A stretch of DNA of 64,000 bases, taken from NCBI RefSeq assembly GCF_001424145.1, contig NZ_LMQM01000010.1:258833-322832 (forward strand), in the 5' to 3' direction. Each line of letters starts with the position of its first letter. The stretch's first letter is position 1. The notes under the pieces are model-generated. The model saw nothing but the letters and a program-made list of their open reading frames with translations, was not told the origin of the DNA and did not search any database. The position numbers and the translations under genes were made by a program. Positions 34,982 through 43,117 of the stretch are shown here, piece after piece. This DNA comes from Chryseobacterium sp. Leaf404 (GTDB lineage: Bacteria; Bacteroidota; Bacteroidia; Flavobacteriales; Weeksellaceae).

Positions 34982-35608
34982 ATGGAAACTAAAAAAGCAC
35001 CTGCTAAAAAAGCACCTGCTAAAAAAAGTCCGGCAAAGAAAATGACGGCAACGGCTACAAAAGCTCAGTCTAAAATTCAGGTAAAAAACAATCCTAAAAC
35101 TCCCGCAAAAAAAGACGCGGCTAAAAGTCTGAGTGATCTCTTTGAAGATTCTCTCAAAGACATCTACTGGGCAGAAAAAGCACTTTCTAAGGCACTTCCC
35201 AAGATGCAGAAAAATGCAACAGACCCAAAACTGAAGCAGGCCTTGGGAGATCATCTTGAGGAAACAAAAGAGCAGATCACCCGTCTTGAAGGGTGCTTTA
35301 AAGCACTAAACAAAAAAGCCGAAGCCAAAAAATGTGATGCAATGCAGGGGCTTTTAGATGAAGGTAAAAGCATAATGGAAGAAACAGAACCTGGCGCTGT
35401 TCGGGATGCAGGTATCATCGCAGCTTCACAAAAAGTAGAACATTATGAGATTGCTACATACGGAACATTAGCTGCCTATGCAAAAATTCTGAAAGAGAAA
35501 GAATGCCTCAAACACTTGCTAAGCACACTTGATGAAGAAAAAAACTGCAATAATCTCCTTACGAAAATTGCAGATACAAATCTCAATTCCAAAGCAATTA
35601 AAGCATAA
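34982..35608 (+). CDS. DUF892 (YciF-type) ferritin-like protein with lysine-rich tail
   Basis: This is a four-helix ferritin-like stress protein. Residues about 48-200 form the DUF892 domain: LKDIYWAEKAL, GDHLEETKEQI and EHYEIATYGTL supply the Glu/His metal ligands. The first 45 residues are a Lys/Ala/Pro tail (KKAPAKK repeats) that looks like histone H1 or other DNA-binding tails. An exact 15-bp tandem duplication (34991-35020) encodes part of it. Combined, this suggests a Dps-like DNA-protective role under oxidative stress, which is inference. A terminator follows. Confidence 0.85.
   Translation: METKKAPAKKAPAKKSPAKKMTATATKAQSKIQVKNNPKTPAKKDAAKSLSDLFEDSLKDIYWAEKALSKALPKMQKNATDPKLKQALGDHLEETKEQITRLEGCFKALNKKAEAKKCDAMQGLLDEGKSIMEETEPGAVRDAGIIAASQKVEHYEIATYGTLAAYAKILKEKECLKHLLSTLDEEKNCNNLLTKIADTNLNSKAIKA
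34991..35020 (+). repeat. 15-bp tandem duplication in the DUF892 tail
   Basis: AAAAAAGCACCTGCT occurs twice back to back and is followed by a diverged third unit. It encodes KKAPA repeats and could vary in copy number by slippage. Confidence 0.8.
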
Positions 35609-35612
35609 ACTT

Positions 35613-35640
35613 AAAGATCCTGAAAAGGGTCTTTTTTTTT
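35613..35640 (+). terminator. DUF892 gene terminator
   Basis: AGATCC / GGGTCT stem followed by nine T. Confidence 0.75.
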
Positions 35641-35675
35641 GATGCCTGCAAATATTTTTCATTTAGACCCCAATT

Positions 35676-35691
35676 TGTGAGTGCGGTCATA
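35676..35691. promoter_or_regulatory. Degenerate Crp/Fnr-type operator upstream of ccoG
   Basis: TGTGAGTGCGGTCATA keeps the right half-site GTCATA and TGA on the left. Its centre is 33 bp from TACATCGT (35713-35720), whose TA aligns with the other -7 elements. It is weaker than the others, but ccoG is a typical target of Fnr-type regulators. Confidence 0.4.
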
Positions 35692-35807
35692 AATCAAAAT
35701 AAATCAATTGCTTACATCGTTAAATTGCTGTTTTTTGGTATTATACTTGTTCGTTTTCAGCACGAACTTTCTAAACAAAATTTCATTATTCTTTTTAAAA
35801 AATCATT

Positions 35808-37262
35808 ATGGATTCAGAAGACAACTTAGATGTACGTGGTGGGCAGGGGCAGGTTTTAGATCCTGAAACTTACCGGGATTCTATCGGAACACTGGAACAG
35901 TCTGGAAAGAGAAAATGGGTGTTTCCTAAAAAGCCTAAAGGAAAGTTTACCAATTACCGCACAATTGTAGCGTATATTCTGCTGGCATTTTATCTTGCCG
36001 TACCCTTTATCAGAATCAATGGCAATCCTTTTTTGCTTTTGAATATTATTGACAGGGAATTTTTTATTTTCGGTCAGCCTTTTTACCTGCAGGATTTTTT
36101 CCTTCTTACACTGGGTGCTATTGTAGGTTTAATATGTATCATCATTTTCACGATTGCATTCGGAAGAATATTCTGTGGATGGATTTGTCCGCAGACCATT
36201 TTTCTGGAAAGCGTTTTCAGAAAAATTGAATTTGCCATTGAGGGAGACAGAAACAGACAGATGAAACTGGACAGACAGGAATGGGATGCAGAGAAAATAG
36301 GAAAAAGAGCCTTAAAATGGAGTGTCTTTTTTATCCTCTCCCTGATCTTTACTCACTTTATGATGATGACGATTGTTGGTTACGAAGAAGTCTTTAAGAC
36401 TATTGCCGAAGGACCATTAGCTCATCCCACCAATTTTATAGTAATCATTCTCTTCACTGCTGCATTCTACTTCGTCTTTGCATGGTTCCGGGAGCAGGTC
36501 TGTACATTGGTGTGCCCTTATGGAAGGTTGCAGGGAGTATTGATTGATAAAGATACCATTAATGTTTTTTACGATTACAAAAGAGGCGAAAACAGGGCAA
36601 AATGGAGAAAAGATGAAGACAGGAAAGCCGCCGGAAAAGGTGATTGTATAGACTGCCATCAGTGTGTAGTGGTCTGCCCTACCGGAATTGATATCCGTGA
36701 CGGACAGCAACTGGAGTGTGTAAACTGTACAGCGTGTATTGATTCCTGTGACGAAGTAATGGTGAAGGTAGGTCTTCCCAAAGGACTCATTAGATATGCT
36801 TCTGAAACTGAAATTGAAACCGAAAAGCCCACCAAATTTACCGGAAGAATGAAGATTTTCATTATCCTGCTCATGGCACTGCAGATCTTTTTAGGTTTTC
36901 TGCTCTACAGCCGGGGTGATATGGAGGCGAAATTTATAAAACCCGCAGGCAGTACTTATTTTGTAAACAACGGAGTAATTACAAACACCTACAACTATAC
37001 ATTTCTGAACAAGTCCAACGATAAAAAAACGGTAACGGTAAAAGTGATCGAGCCATCTCACGGAGAAGTTATTTTCAGCGGATTAAGTACCATCACAATT
37101 CCTAAAGACAAAATTTCAAAAGGAACCATCAGTATCAGGTTTCCAGAAAAAGAGATGAATCTCTCCAAACAGAATATCACCATTGGTGTTTATGATTTGG
37201 AGGGAAATCTGATTGATTCTTATGATACCTATTTTGAGGGACCTTTCAAACTTCAGTTTTGA
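35808..37262 (+). CDS. ccoG: Cytochrome c oxidase accessory protein CcoG (FixG/RdxA)
   Basis: This is a membrane ferredoxin-like protein needed for copper handling during cbb3-type oxidase assembly. Transmembrane helices occur at about residues 46-66, 95-118, 170-190 and 205-225, with another at about 347. Between them, FGRIFCGWICPQTIFLE is the NapH-like motif, and CIDCHQCVVVCPTGIDI and CVNCTACIDSCD are the two 4Fe-4S motifs. The C-terminal 110 residues form an immunoglobulin-like FixG domain. Here it stands alone, without cco oxidase genes, inside the stress region. Confidence 0.95.
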   Translation: MDSEDNLDVRGGQGQVLDPETYRDSIGTLEQSGKRKWVFPKKPKGKFTNYRTIVAYILLAFYLAVPFIRINGNPFLLLNIIDREFFIFGQPFYLQDFFLLTLGAIVGLICIIIFTIAFGRIFCGWICPQTIFLESVFRKIEFAIEGDRNRQMKLDRQEWDAEKIGKRALKWSVFFILSLIFTHFMMMTIVGYEEVFKTIAEGPLAHPTNFIVIILFTAAFYFVFAWFREQVCTLVCPYGRLQGVLIDKDTINVFYDYKRGENRAKWRKDEDRKAAGKGDCIDCHQCVVVCPTGIDIRDGQQLECVNCTACIDSCDEVMVKVGLPKGLIRYASETEIETEKPTKFTGRMKIFIILLMALQIFLGFLLYSRGDMEAKFIKPAGSTYFVNNGVITNTYNYTFLNKSNDKKTVTVKVIEPSHGEVIFSGLSTITIPKDKISKGTISIRFPEKEMNLSKQNITIGVYDLEGNLIDSYDTYFEGPFKLQF

Positions 37263-37265
37263 TCC

Positions 37266-37302
37266 AAAAAAAAGGAGCGTGTTTTACAAGACGCTCCTTT
37301 CA
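37266..37302. terminator. Bidirectional terminator
   Basis: AAAGGAGCGT / ACGCTCCTTT perfect stem between ccoG and the convergent gene at 37338. The better T-run is on the minus strand. Confidence 0.82.
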
Positions 37303-37337
37303 AATCATATTTTGAAATTAATTTTACTGAGGACTAT

Positions 37338-37955
37338 TCACTCATCAAAGTCAGTCATTCCATTAACAAGACATTCCCACTGAATTTTAGAAAAACCTAA
37401 AATGCCGCCTATGGCAATTAAGAAATTTCTCGCAGAATTCAGAATGCCGGATTTGTAATTAGATTTTTCATTTCTGCCGTAAACTCCAGCCAAACTATAG
37501 TCTGAACCTTTGGCGATGATAAAAGTAGATGTGGATTCTGCAGAGTAAAAATGTGCAATTTTTTTGCTGTCCGGAGTTTTGGGATCCGGCGCTGGTCTGC
37601 ATTGCATCAGAAGACGGTCTGGTGATTCAAGATCAAGCCAGTCAATCACTGCCCAGTCAAATGATCTCCCCACCGTGCCGCCGGGACCAGGAATGTCTAT
37701 CCGTATATAATCTCCCGTCTGTGGCAGCCGCTCAACGGTGTTTCCCCGTAAATCACAGAGTTTAAAATCTGCTGAACTTTCCGGACAAAAGTTTTTCCAG
37801 TAATTAATTGCAAAAAATCTTTCTTTAAGATGATGAAACTGTAAATCAATATCTTCATCATATTTAATCTTTCGAACACTTTCTGAATCGTGAAATCCTC
37901 CCGTTACCTGCTTCGGAACTCCGGGAATATTTTTAGGCTCATCACTTTTTTTCAT
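37338..37955 (-). CDS. Conserved hypothetical protein
   Basis: This 205-aa soluble protein begins MKKSDEPKNIPGVPKQVTGG. A central beta-rich part (GDYIRIDIPGPGGTVGRSFDW) and ERFFAINYWKNFCPE are striking but match no family that I know. The C-terminus FLIAIGGILGFSKIQWECLVN is hydrophobic. It appears to be a Bacteroidota-specific stress-region gene. No function is proposed. Confidence 0.7.
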   Translation of the reverse strand: MKKSDEPKNIPGVPKQVTGGFHDSESVRKIKYDEDIDLQFHHLKERFFAINYWKNFCPESSADFKLCDLRGNTVERLPQTGDYIRIDIPGPGGTVGRSFDWAVIDWLDLESPDRLLMQCRPAPDPKTPDSKKIAHFYSAESTSTFIIAKGSDYSLAGVYGRNEKSNYKSGILNSARNFLIAIGGILGFSKIQWECLVNGMTDFDE

Positions 37956-38067
37956 ATTTTAGATTGGTTTGATTTGTTTTTTCTGAATTACAAGCTTCAC
38001 TACGCAGAAATTCTTTTCCTCAAACTTTTGGCCTGGGAAAATAATATTCATCGGTTATATAAATGAA

Positions 38068-38568
38068 TTATTTAAGAACTAAATTCTGTGTCAGTCCGCT
38101 CTTGAAGCAGCCTAAGATAAAATCTGTGTAGTACAGCTGTGCGGTTACAGATTCAGTTTTATTGTGAAGTTCAAGCTTCTTGGTAAGAATCACCTGGCCT
38201 TTGTACACGAAAGAAAAATAAGTGAATATTTTGTAGGAAGAATCTCTGCCCGGACTGCAGTATCCGGTAGTTGCAATGGCCCAGTCGGTATCAAAGAGCT
38301 CTGCTACTTTGAGCGCCATCTGCTCAGAAATATTTTCTGAAACGCCTTCACATTCAGAAGTTTCTTTAGCATTAATTTTAAGAATCCGTATTTTATCTGC
38401 CATGTTAAATGCCGTGATTCCGCCTTTAAAAAAGAGTGTTGCATTAGACATCTGTGAAAATGCCTGCTGAAGACATCCGGAAGTCACGCTTTCTGCCACA
38501 GAAACGGTTTCGCTGGCACCAATCAGAGATTCGCTGATGTAATTTAGAAGATTTGTATTGAGTTGCAT
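38068..38568 (-). CDS. CinA C-terminal domain protein (PncC-like)
   Basis: This is a stand-alone CinA C-terminal domain of 166 aa, the fold of nicotinamide-nucleotide amidase (PncC). SVAESVTSGCLQQAFSQ matches V-A-E-S-x-T-x-G, and FFKGGITAFNMADKIRIL matches the y-F-x-G-G-x-x-a-Y motif. TGYCSPGRD replaces the canonical TGIAGPGG, so activity may differ. The divergent upstream gap (558 bp) holds a TATGAC-type operator facing this gene. Confidence 0.78.
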   Translation of the reverse strand: MQLNTNLLNYISESLIGASETVSVAESVTSGCLQQAFSQMSNATLFFKGGITAFNMADKIRILKINAKETSECEGVSENISEQMALKVAELFDTDWAIATTGYCSPGRDSSYKIFTYFSFVYKGQVILTKKLELHNKTESVTAQLYYTDFILGCFKSGLTQNLVLK

Positions 38569-39126
38569 GATATTTTATTTTTAAGTGGTGTGGAGTAATT
38601 TAATTTTCTTACCTACAGAATGTGTAAAAACTCTTGAAACGAAAATCAGGAATTATGCAGATAAGCCCGGAATCAAAACGAAAAGGTAATGGCAAAAAAT
38701 AATGAGCCCTACTAAGTGTTGAGATAAAGTTTATAATTCAATGTTCAGGAAATGCTGGCTATCATTCAAAAAGAGAGCATGAAAACTGCTTGAAAAGCGC
38801 AAATTTCAGGTTGGGTTTTATTTTCATATTAATTTAATTTGGTGCATGGTAAATGTAACATTTTAATCGTCAATATCTTATGACTGGAAACATAATCCCG
38901 GATTAATTTTTAATATTCAACATAAAAACGCTGGTATTTTTGTGAAGTTTTAATCGCAGTTACCTTATTGATGGGGGTATTTTTCAAAAATTTTTTAAGT
39001 GTACTATTTCTGAAAATCATCCTGAAAATGAGAAATATTCATTTAAAAAAAATCTGTCTTTTTAATAGAAAGCAGTCTTCACTTGGTCTCATTATTGAAT
39101 TTAAAATGATGTATTAAATTTTAAAT
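38569..39126. other. 558-bp gap with operator and long leader
   Basis: No ORF or structured RNA is recognised. A TATGAC-type operator (38879-38894) is centred 33 bp from TACATTTA (minus strand, 38850-38857), which would give a leader of about 270 nt before the CinA-like gene. The rest is AT-rich. Confidence 0.45.
38879..38894. promoter_or_regulatory. Crp/Fnr-type operator facing the CinA-like gene
   Basis: TATGACTGGAAACATA has one perfect half-site and CATA on the other side. It is centred exactly 33 bp from TACATTTA on the minus strand (38850-38857). Confidence 0.5.
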
Positions 39127-39567
39127 ATGACAACCAAATTAAAAAATAATAATATGTTAAAAAAAATGATCGCAGGTTTGGGAGGTGCTGTTGCACTTAA
39201 CCTTCTGCACGAAGTTGTGAGAAAGACCTGTAAAGACGTTCCACACATCAATGAGCTCGGCGAGGAAGCTCTAAGTAAAATGACTGATGGCACAGCGATG
39301 AAAATTACAAACCCAGACCAACTCTACGCCGCTACTCTGGCAGGTGATGTTATCAGCAATTCTGTGTATTATGCTACCACGGCTACCACACACGATTTTG
39401 CAAGCGGTCTGCTCGCTGGTGTGGGTGCAATTGCATTGCCTCAGAAATTAGGTTTAGATCCTGATCCCGTTGCCGGCACTACCCGGAAGAAAGTGATGAC
39501 GGTGGGATATTATCTTTTCGGAGCCATTGTTACGAAACTTATTTATGACCAGATTAAAGAAAAGTAA
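39127..39567 (+). CDS. Hypothetical membrane-associated protein
   Basis: This is a 146-aa protein. Weakly hydrophobic segments occur near residues 12-28, 60-80, 90-105 and 125-140, with a DPDPVAGTTRKK loop. I do not recognise a family. It resembles small glycine/alanine-rich inner-membrane proteins. It is followed by a strong terminator, so it is transcribed alone, and it may belong to the same stress group. Confidence 0.65.
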   Translation: MTTKLKNNNMLKKMIAGLGGAVALNLLHEVVRKTCKDVPHINELGEEALSKMTDGTAMKITNPDQLYAATLAGDVISNSVYYATTATTHDFASGLLAGVGAIALPQKLGLDPDPVAGTTRKKVMTVGYYLFGAIVTKLIYDQIKEK

Positions 39568-39574
39568 AACAATA

Positions 39575-39609
39575 AAAAAAGCATCATCCTGACAGATGGT
39601 GCTTTTTTT
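39575..39609 (+). terminator. Terminator after the 146-aa membrane protein gene
   Basis: AAAAGCA-T-CATC / GATG-G-TGCTTTTTTT hairpin with a T-run. The flanking A-run lets it work on both strands. Confidence 0.85.
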
Positions 39610-39628
39610 AAACATATTTCTATGTAGT

Positions 39629-39814
39629 TTAACTTTCGTCTCTGGTGTTTTTTACGAGACCAATTCCTGCAGAGAAGAAAATTAATCCTATTACACCAAT
39701 CACACCCATTGTGGTGTACGCCTCACTTTTCTGCAAGAGCAAATACCCTGTGTAAAGTAATCCCGCAATTCCTAATAATGTGAGAATGGTTCCAAATGTT
39801 CTTTTAACGTTCAT
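39629..39814 (-). CDS. Small two-helix membrane protein
   Basis: This 61-aa protein has two transmembrane helices (about 8-27 and 36-54) separated by a short polar turn. A basic N-terminus (MNVKRTFG) suggests an N-in topology. It is the last member of the minus-strand run of small stress genes, which begins at about 41912. No family is recognised. Confidence 0.6.
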   Translation of the reverse strand: MNVKRTFGTILTLLGIAGLLYTGYLLLQKSEAYTTMGVIGVIGLIFFSAGIGLVKNTRDES

Positions 39815-39856
39815 AACAGTTTATTTTAAATGATTGATTTCAAAACTCATTCCATT

Positions 39857-40285
39857 TCATGCAAAACACTTTGATTTGCATACAGAATTTAAAGTCTGAA
39901 GCAGTTTCCTGAATTCCGCAGAATAGTTTAAGCTGGTAGAATCGCCTGTCTGTAAAGGATATTCTTCATATCCAAAGAAATAATAATGTTTCTGTTCATC
40001 ATTAATTTTCATCTCCAGCTCCCACTCTTTTCCTTCAAAAATTTCGTCGTTGATATAATTTTCTTTCCAGCCGTGGATGCCTATTTCCTCAAAAGTTGAA
40101 ATGAGTTGTTTCTCACTGTTTTCGGAGATTTTTTTATCGGGATTCTGAAGAATCTCTTTAAAATACCCAAAGTACTCGCTGATGTAAACAAAGCCTTTAT
40201 CGATGATGAGTTCGGCACTTTTTCCGTTAGAATTTCCTAAAAAGAAACGCAGGAAATCAATCTTTTCTATCGTATTATTGAACAT
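39857..40285 (-). CDS. Hypothetical soluble protein
   Basis: This 142-aa acidic protein with many aromatic residues has no signal peptide and no match that I can name. It is downstream of the sigma-like gene at 40345 (59 bp gap) on the same strand. It might be a regulator or enzyme of the stress operon, but nothing in the sequence supports either. Confidence 0.6.
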   Translation of the reverse strand: MFNNTIEKIDFLRFFLGNSNGKSAELIIDKGFVYISEYFGYFKEILQNPDKKISENSEKQLISTFEEIGIHGWKENYINDEIFEGKEWELEMKINDEQKHYYFFGYEEYPLQTGDSTSLNYSAEFRKLLQTLNSVCKSKCFA

Positions 40286-40344
40286 AGTATCTAATGTGAT
40301 TAAATACTTCGGGTTTAGAACCAGAAGATTTTATTTATATTTTT

Positions 40345-40686
40345 CTACACTGTATTTTTAATGAATTCTTGATCTGCTGGATCAAATTTGAGCTCCTGTA
40401 GATCTGATTTTTTGCCTGAAACTGAAGATTTTCGCAGAGATCTCATCAGAACTGCAACACACCACGATTTCAGCTGAGCCTGATTGCCGCTGAAATTTTC
40501 AAGATCTCTCCAGATATTGGTAAACGTTACAATCATCATTTCTTCAGCAAGATCCCTTTCACCAAGACACTGTAATGCCAATCCGTAAAACTGACTGTTG
40601 AGTTCCGAATATAGAAAGTCAAAAGTCTCACGATCTTTTTGTTTCAGCAGTGCGCCGCAGTTGATATGTTTTTCTGGTGACGTCAT
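40345..40686 (-). CDS. Sigma-like protein with region 2 only
   Basis: This is a 113-aa protein whose residues about 18-85 look like sigma-70 region 2 of ECF factors: ETFDFLYSELNSQFYGLALQ, then GERDLAEEMMIVTFTNIWRD and LKSWCVAVLMRSLRKS. A region 4 helix-turn-helix is absent: the frame stops after EFIKNTV, and the 59 bp downstream carry no remnant of one. It sits inside an operon of small stress proteins. Either it is a truncated ECF sigma or a sigma2-only core-polymerase binder. Confidence 0.68.
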   Translation of the reverse strand: MTSPEKHINCGALLKQKDRETFDFLYSELNSQFYGLALQCLGERDLAEEMMIVTFTNIWRDLENFSGNQAQLKSWCVAVLMRSLRKSSVSGKKSDLQELKFDPADQEFIKNTV

Positions 40687-40718
40687 GGTTTTAAAATCAA
40701 TAGTTGCTTCATCAGGTG

Positions 40719-40988
40719 TTAATCTGTGTATTTGCTGTCTTTATGAACGCTTATTTTGCCACCGTAAAAATAGATGGCAATTTCTAACGCATTTTCAAAA
40801 TCGATATCGTGAAATTTCTTTTTCATATCTTTCATATCACGCTGGGAAATCTGGATTTTGAAGGGATTAAACTGCGATTCCGAGATCATTCCTTCAATTA
40901 TTTTTTTCTTAGGATATTTTACGATAACGTTTTCTATGCTTTCTGCGGGTAGCGTCAGTTCGCTTTTCAGCAGATTATTTACTTCCAT
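40719..40988 (-). CDS. Hypothetical small protein
   Basis: This 89-aa basic protein has no signal peptide. The second half (DIDFENALEIAIYFYGGKISVHKD) looks like an alpha-beta unit. It lies 32 bp before the sigma-like gene and 17 bp after the 77-aa gene in a minus-strand operon. The family is unknown. Confidence 0.55.
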   Translation of the reverse strand: MEVNNLLKSELTLPAESIENVIVKYPKKKIIEGMISESQFNPFKIQISQRDMKDMKKKFHDIDFENALEIAIYFYGGKISVHKDSKYTD

Positions 40989-41005
40989 GTTGATTTTGTT
41001 TTAAA

Positions 41006-41239
41006 TTAATGATCCTCATCTTCTTTTCTGATGCTTACAATCTGATACTCGTCTGCGGATGAAAACTCTTTACATGATTCATCTGTGCAGCGTTCAGGGT
41101 TTTTCAGAAAATAATCTATATGATTTACACTTTCTTTGGTATCATCCGGAGTAATAAGGATGTGATACAGTTTTAATACAGATTCATCTGCATTTTTTAC
41201 CGACTCTTTTTTTTGTTTTAATGCCTCATCAAAAGTCAT
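41006..41239 (-). CDS. Small acidic hypothetical protein
   Basis: This 77-aa acidic protein (TDESCKEFSSADEYQIVSIRKEDEDH near its end) has no recognised domain. It starts 10 bp after the PA2169-type gene, so it is surely co-transcribed with it. Confidence 0.55.
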   Translation of the reverse strand: MTFDEALKQKKESVKNADESVLKLYHILITPDDTKESVNHIDYFLKNPERCTDESCKEFSSADEYQIVSIRKEDEDH

Positions 41240-41249
41240 ACTGCTCGTT

Positions 41250-41711
41250 TTATTTTTTTTTACTGTATGCTAAAATTTCTGTGAACTGTTTGTGCGACTG
41301 TTTGAGATGGTACAGATGATCTGCCAGAACAGATTTTGTTTCTGCTGAAAATCCATCATCCTGAAGTGCTTTTTCATACGTCTTGTATGCAGATTCTTCC
41401 TCAGAAATCACACTTTCTAATGTAGAATTTACAGAGTCTATATTAAACGCACTTTTGATATCAATCCACGTGCTGTGAAGATTTCCGAGGACGCTTGAAG
41501 AGTCTTCGCTGCTTTGGTTCTCGTTCTCACGCAGAATATTGATCAGCTCATTTTTCATTATTTTGGTGTGCGAAATCATCTTGTCATATTCAGATTTAAT
41601 ATCCGGATAACTTTCCCAAATCTGACCCTCCACTTTTTCAAACGCCGAAATTCTGTCATTAGTGATCTGTACAAGATCCTTTATTACCGCCTGGGCTTCC
41701 TGTGTTTCCAT
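41250..41711 (-). CDS. PA2169-family helical-bundle stress protein (DUF2383) 1
   Basis: This 153-aa, four-helix-bundle protein is related to ferritin-like DUF2383/PA2169 proteins. DLVQITNDRISAFEKVEGQIWESYP and MKNELINIL show the family pattern, with Glu/His residues spaced as in metal-binding bundles (LADHLYHLKQSHKQF). It is a paralogue of the gene at 42062, which is divergently transcribed. Expression in oxidative or stationary stress is typical for the family. The function is not established. Confidence 0.82.
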   Translation of the reverse strand: METQEAQAVIKDLVQITNDRISAFEKVEGQIWESYPDIKSEYDKMISHTKIMKNELINILRENENQSSEDSSSVLGNLHSTWIDIKSAFNIDSVNSTLESVISEEESAYKTYEKALQDDGFSAETKSVLADHLYHLKQSHKQFTEILAYSKKK

Positions 41712-41741
41712 GATATAATATTTTGTGATTGGTTTTAAGAT

Positions 41742-42011
<270 letters not shown>

Positions 42012-42061
42012 TTAAGGCACCATTATTGTAATTTAGTTACTACCAAAAATAATAAAGTAAT

Positions 42062-42514
42062 ATGGACAACACGAAAACAGTTTCAGTATTGAATGATCTA
42101 CTGACGATTACCAACGACAGAATTCAGGGATTTTCTAAAGTAGAAGATAAAGTCTGGGAAGGCTACCCTCACCTGCGCGCAGATTATGACAACATGGTTG
42201 CACAGTCTGCTACAATGAAAAACGAACTTACTAATCTGATTACAGAACGCGGCGGAGAGCCAGACCATACAGGGTCCGCAGCGGGATCGGTTCACAGAGC
42301 GTGGATTGACGTGAAAAACGCTTTTGCAGGCGACAATGCTGAGGCAAGTCTTGGAAATGTAGTTTATGGAGAAAATGCCGCCATCAACGCTTACCAAAGT
42401 GCGCTGGACAGCGGAGATCTTTGCCCGGAAAGCTCAAAAACAGTACTTGACCAGCTGCATCATTTGAAAGCTTCACACGACAAATTTAAAAATCTTGAAG
42501 AGCTGAAAAACTAA
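42062..42514 (+). CDS. PA2169-family helical-bundle stress protein (DUF2383) 2
   Basis: This 150-aa paralogue of the 41250 product has the same core (DLLTITNDRIQGFSKVEDKVWEGYP, MKNELTNLI, LDQLHHLKASHDKF). It is more glycine- and alanine-rich. The gene is divergent from the operon at 41912, with a 149-bp intergenic region holding both promoters. It ends in a strong terminator at 42523. Confidence 0.85.
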   Translation: MDNTKTVSVLNDLLTITNDRIQGFSKVEDKVWEGYPHLRADYDNMVAQSATMKNELTNLITERGGEPDHTGSAAGSVHRAWIDVKNAFAGDNAEASLGNVVYGENAAINAYQSALDSGDLCPESSKTVLDQLHHLKASHDKFKNLEELKN

Positions 42515-42522
42515 ATAAAATC

Positions 42523-42553
42523 ATCCGCTTCCTTTACGGGAGCGGATTTTTTT
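42523..42553 (+). terminator. Terminator after the second PA2169-type gene
   Basis: ATCCGCTTCC / GGGAGCGGAT hairpin (one G-U) followed by a T-run. Confidence 0.85.
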
Positions 42554-42609
42554 ATGATTTCAATCAGCGGATTTACATTAGATTTTCTGTTGTTTTACAA
42601 AAAAAAGAA

Positions 42610-43062
42610 ATGACTAAATTTCTGCTCTTTCTTTCCCTTATGTGTTTTTCCTGCTTTTCAGCACAACTCTTGAGCTTTGAGAATCTTCAGCATCTCTCTC
42701 ATTCTTCAGAGCAGATTCTTGATACCCAACTTTCTGCACATTTTGATTTGCTTCACCATCCCGAAGATAGCAAAGAAAATATAAAAGTTTACAGCAATAA
42801 GCACTTATCTGACAGCAAATTTACCGTTCTCACTGTTTTCCTGAAAGATTTAGGCTGCCATGTATTTTCAATTGTTTCGCACGACATAGAACAAGTGGAA
42901 TTGTTTAAAAATAATTTAAGAACAGATCAGTTTCAGTCAGAAATTATTCAGAATAACGCTGGTGAAGAACTTCACGTTTACACCGATAAAAAAATAAAAA
43001 TTTTAATTAAAAATCCGGATCCCTCTTTAGATGCGCACCAGATTGTCTGGATGTGTAAGTAA
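42610..43062 (+). CDS. Hypothetical secreted protein
   Basis: This 150-aa protein has a signal peptide (MTKFLLFLSLMCFSCFSAQ). The mature part reads as a mixed alpha-beta domain with VLTVFLKDLGCHVFSIVSHD. No family is recognised. It is alone on the plus strand and convergent with the NDH-like gene. Confidence 0.65.
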   Translation: MTKFLLFLSLMCFSCFSAQLLSFENLQHLSHSSEQILDTQLSAHFDLLHHPEDSKENIKVYSNKHLSDSKFTVLTVFLKDLGCHVFSIVSHDIEQVELFKNNLRTDQFQSEIIQNNAGEELHVYTDKKIKILIKNPDPSLDAHQIVWMCK

Positions 43063-43117
43063 AGTAAGTCCGGATCTAATCTTGACAGTGTTTCAGGCAA
43101 AGTATAATTTCCAAAAA

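Noticed and set aside
34991..35020. Short tandem units as a possible CRISPR or VNTR array
   Set aside because: Only two exact coding units without spacers. They encode the protein tail.
34964..35254. Cys/Phe-rich minus-strand frame opposite the DUF892 gene
   Set aside because: The composition (FFSRCFFS repeats) is just the reverse of the Lys/Ala/Pro tail codons. No promoter or homology.
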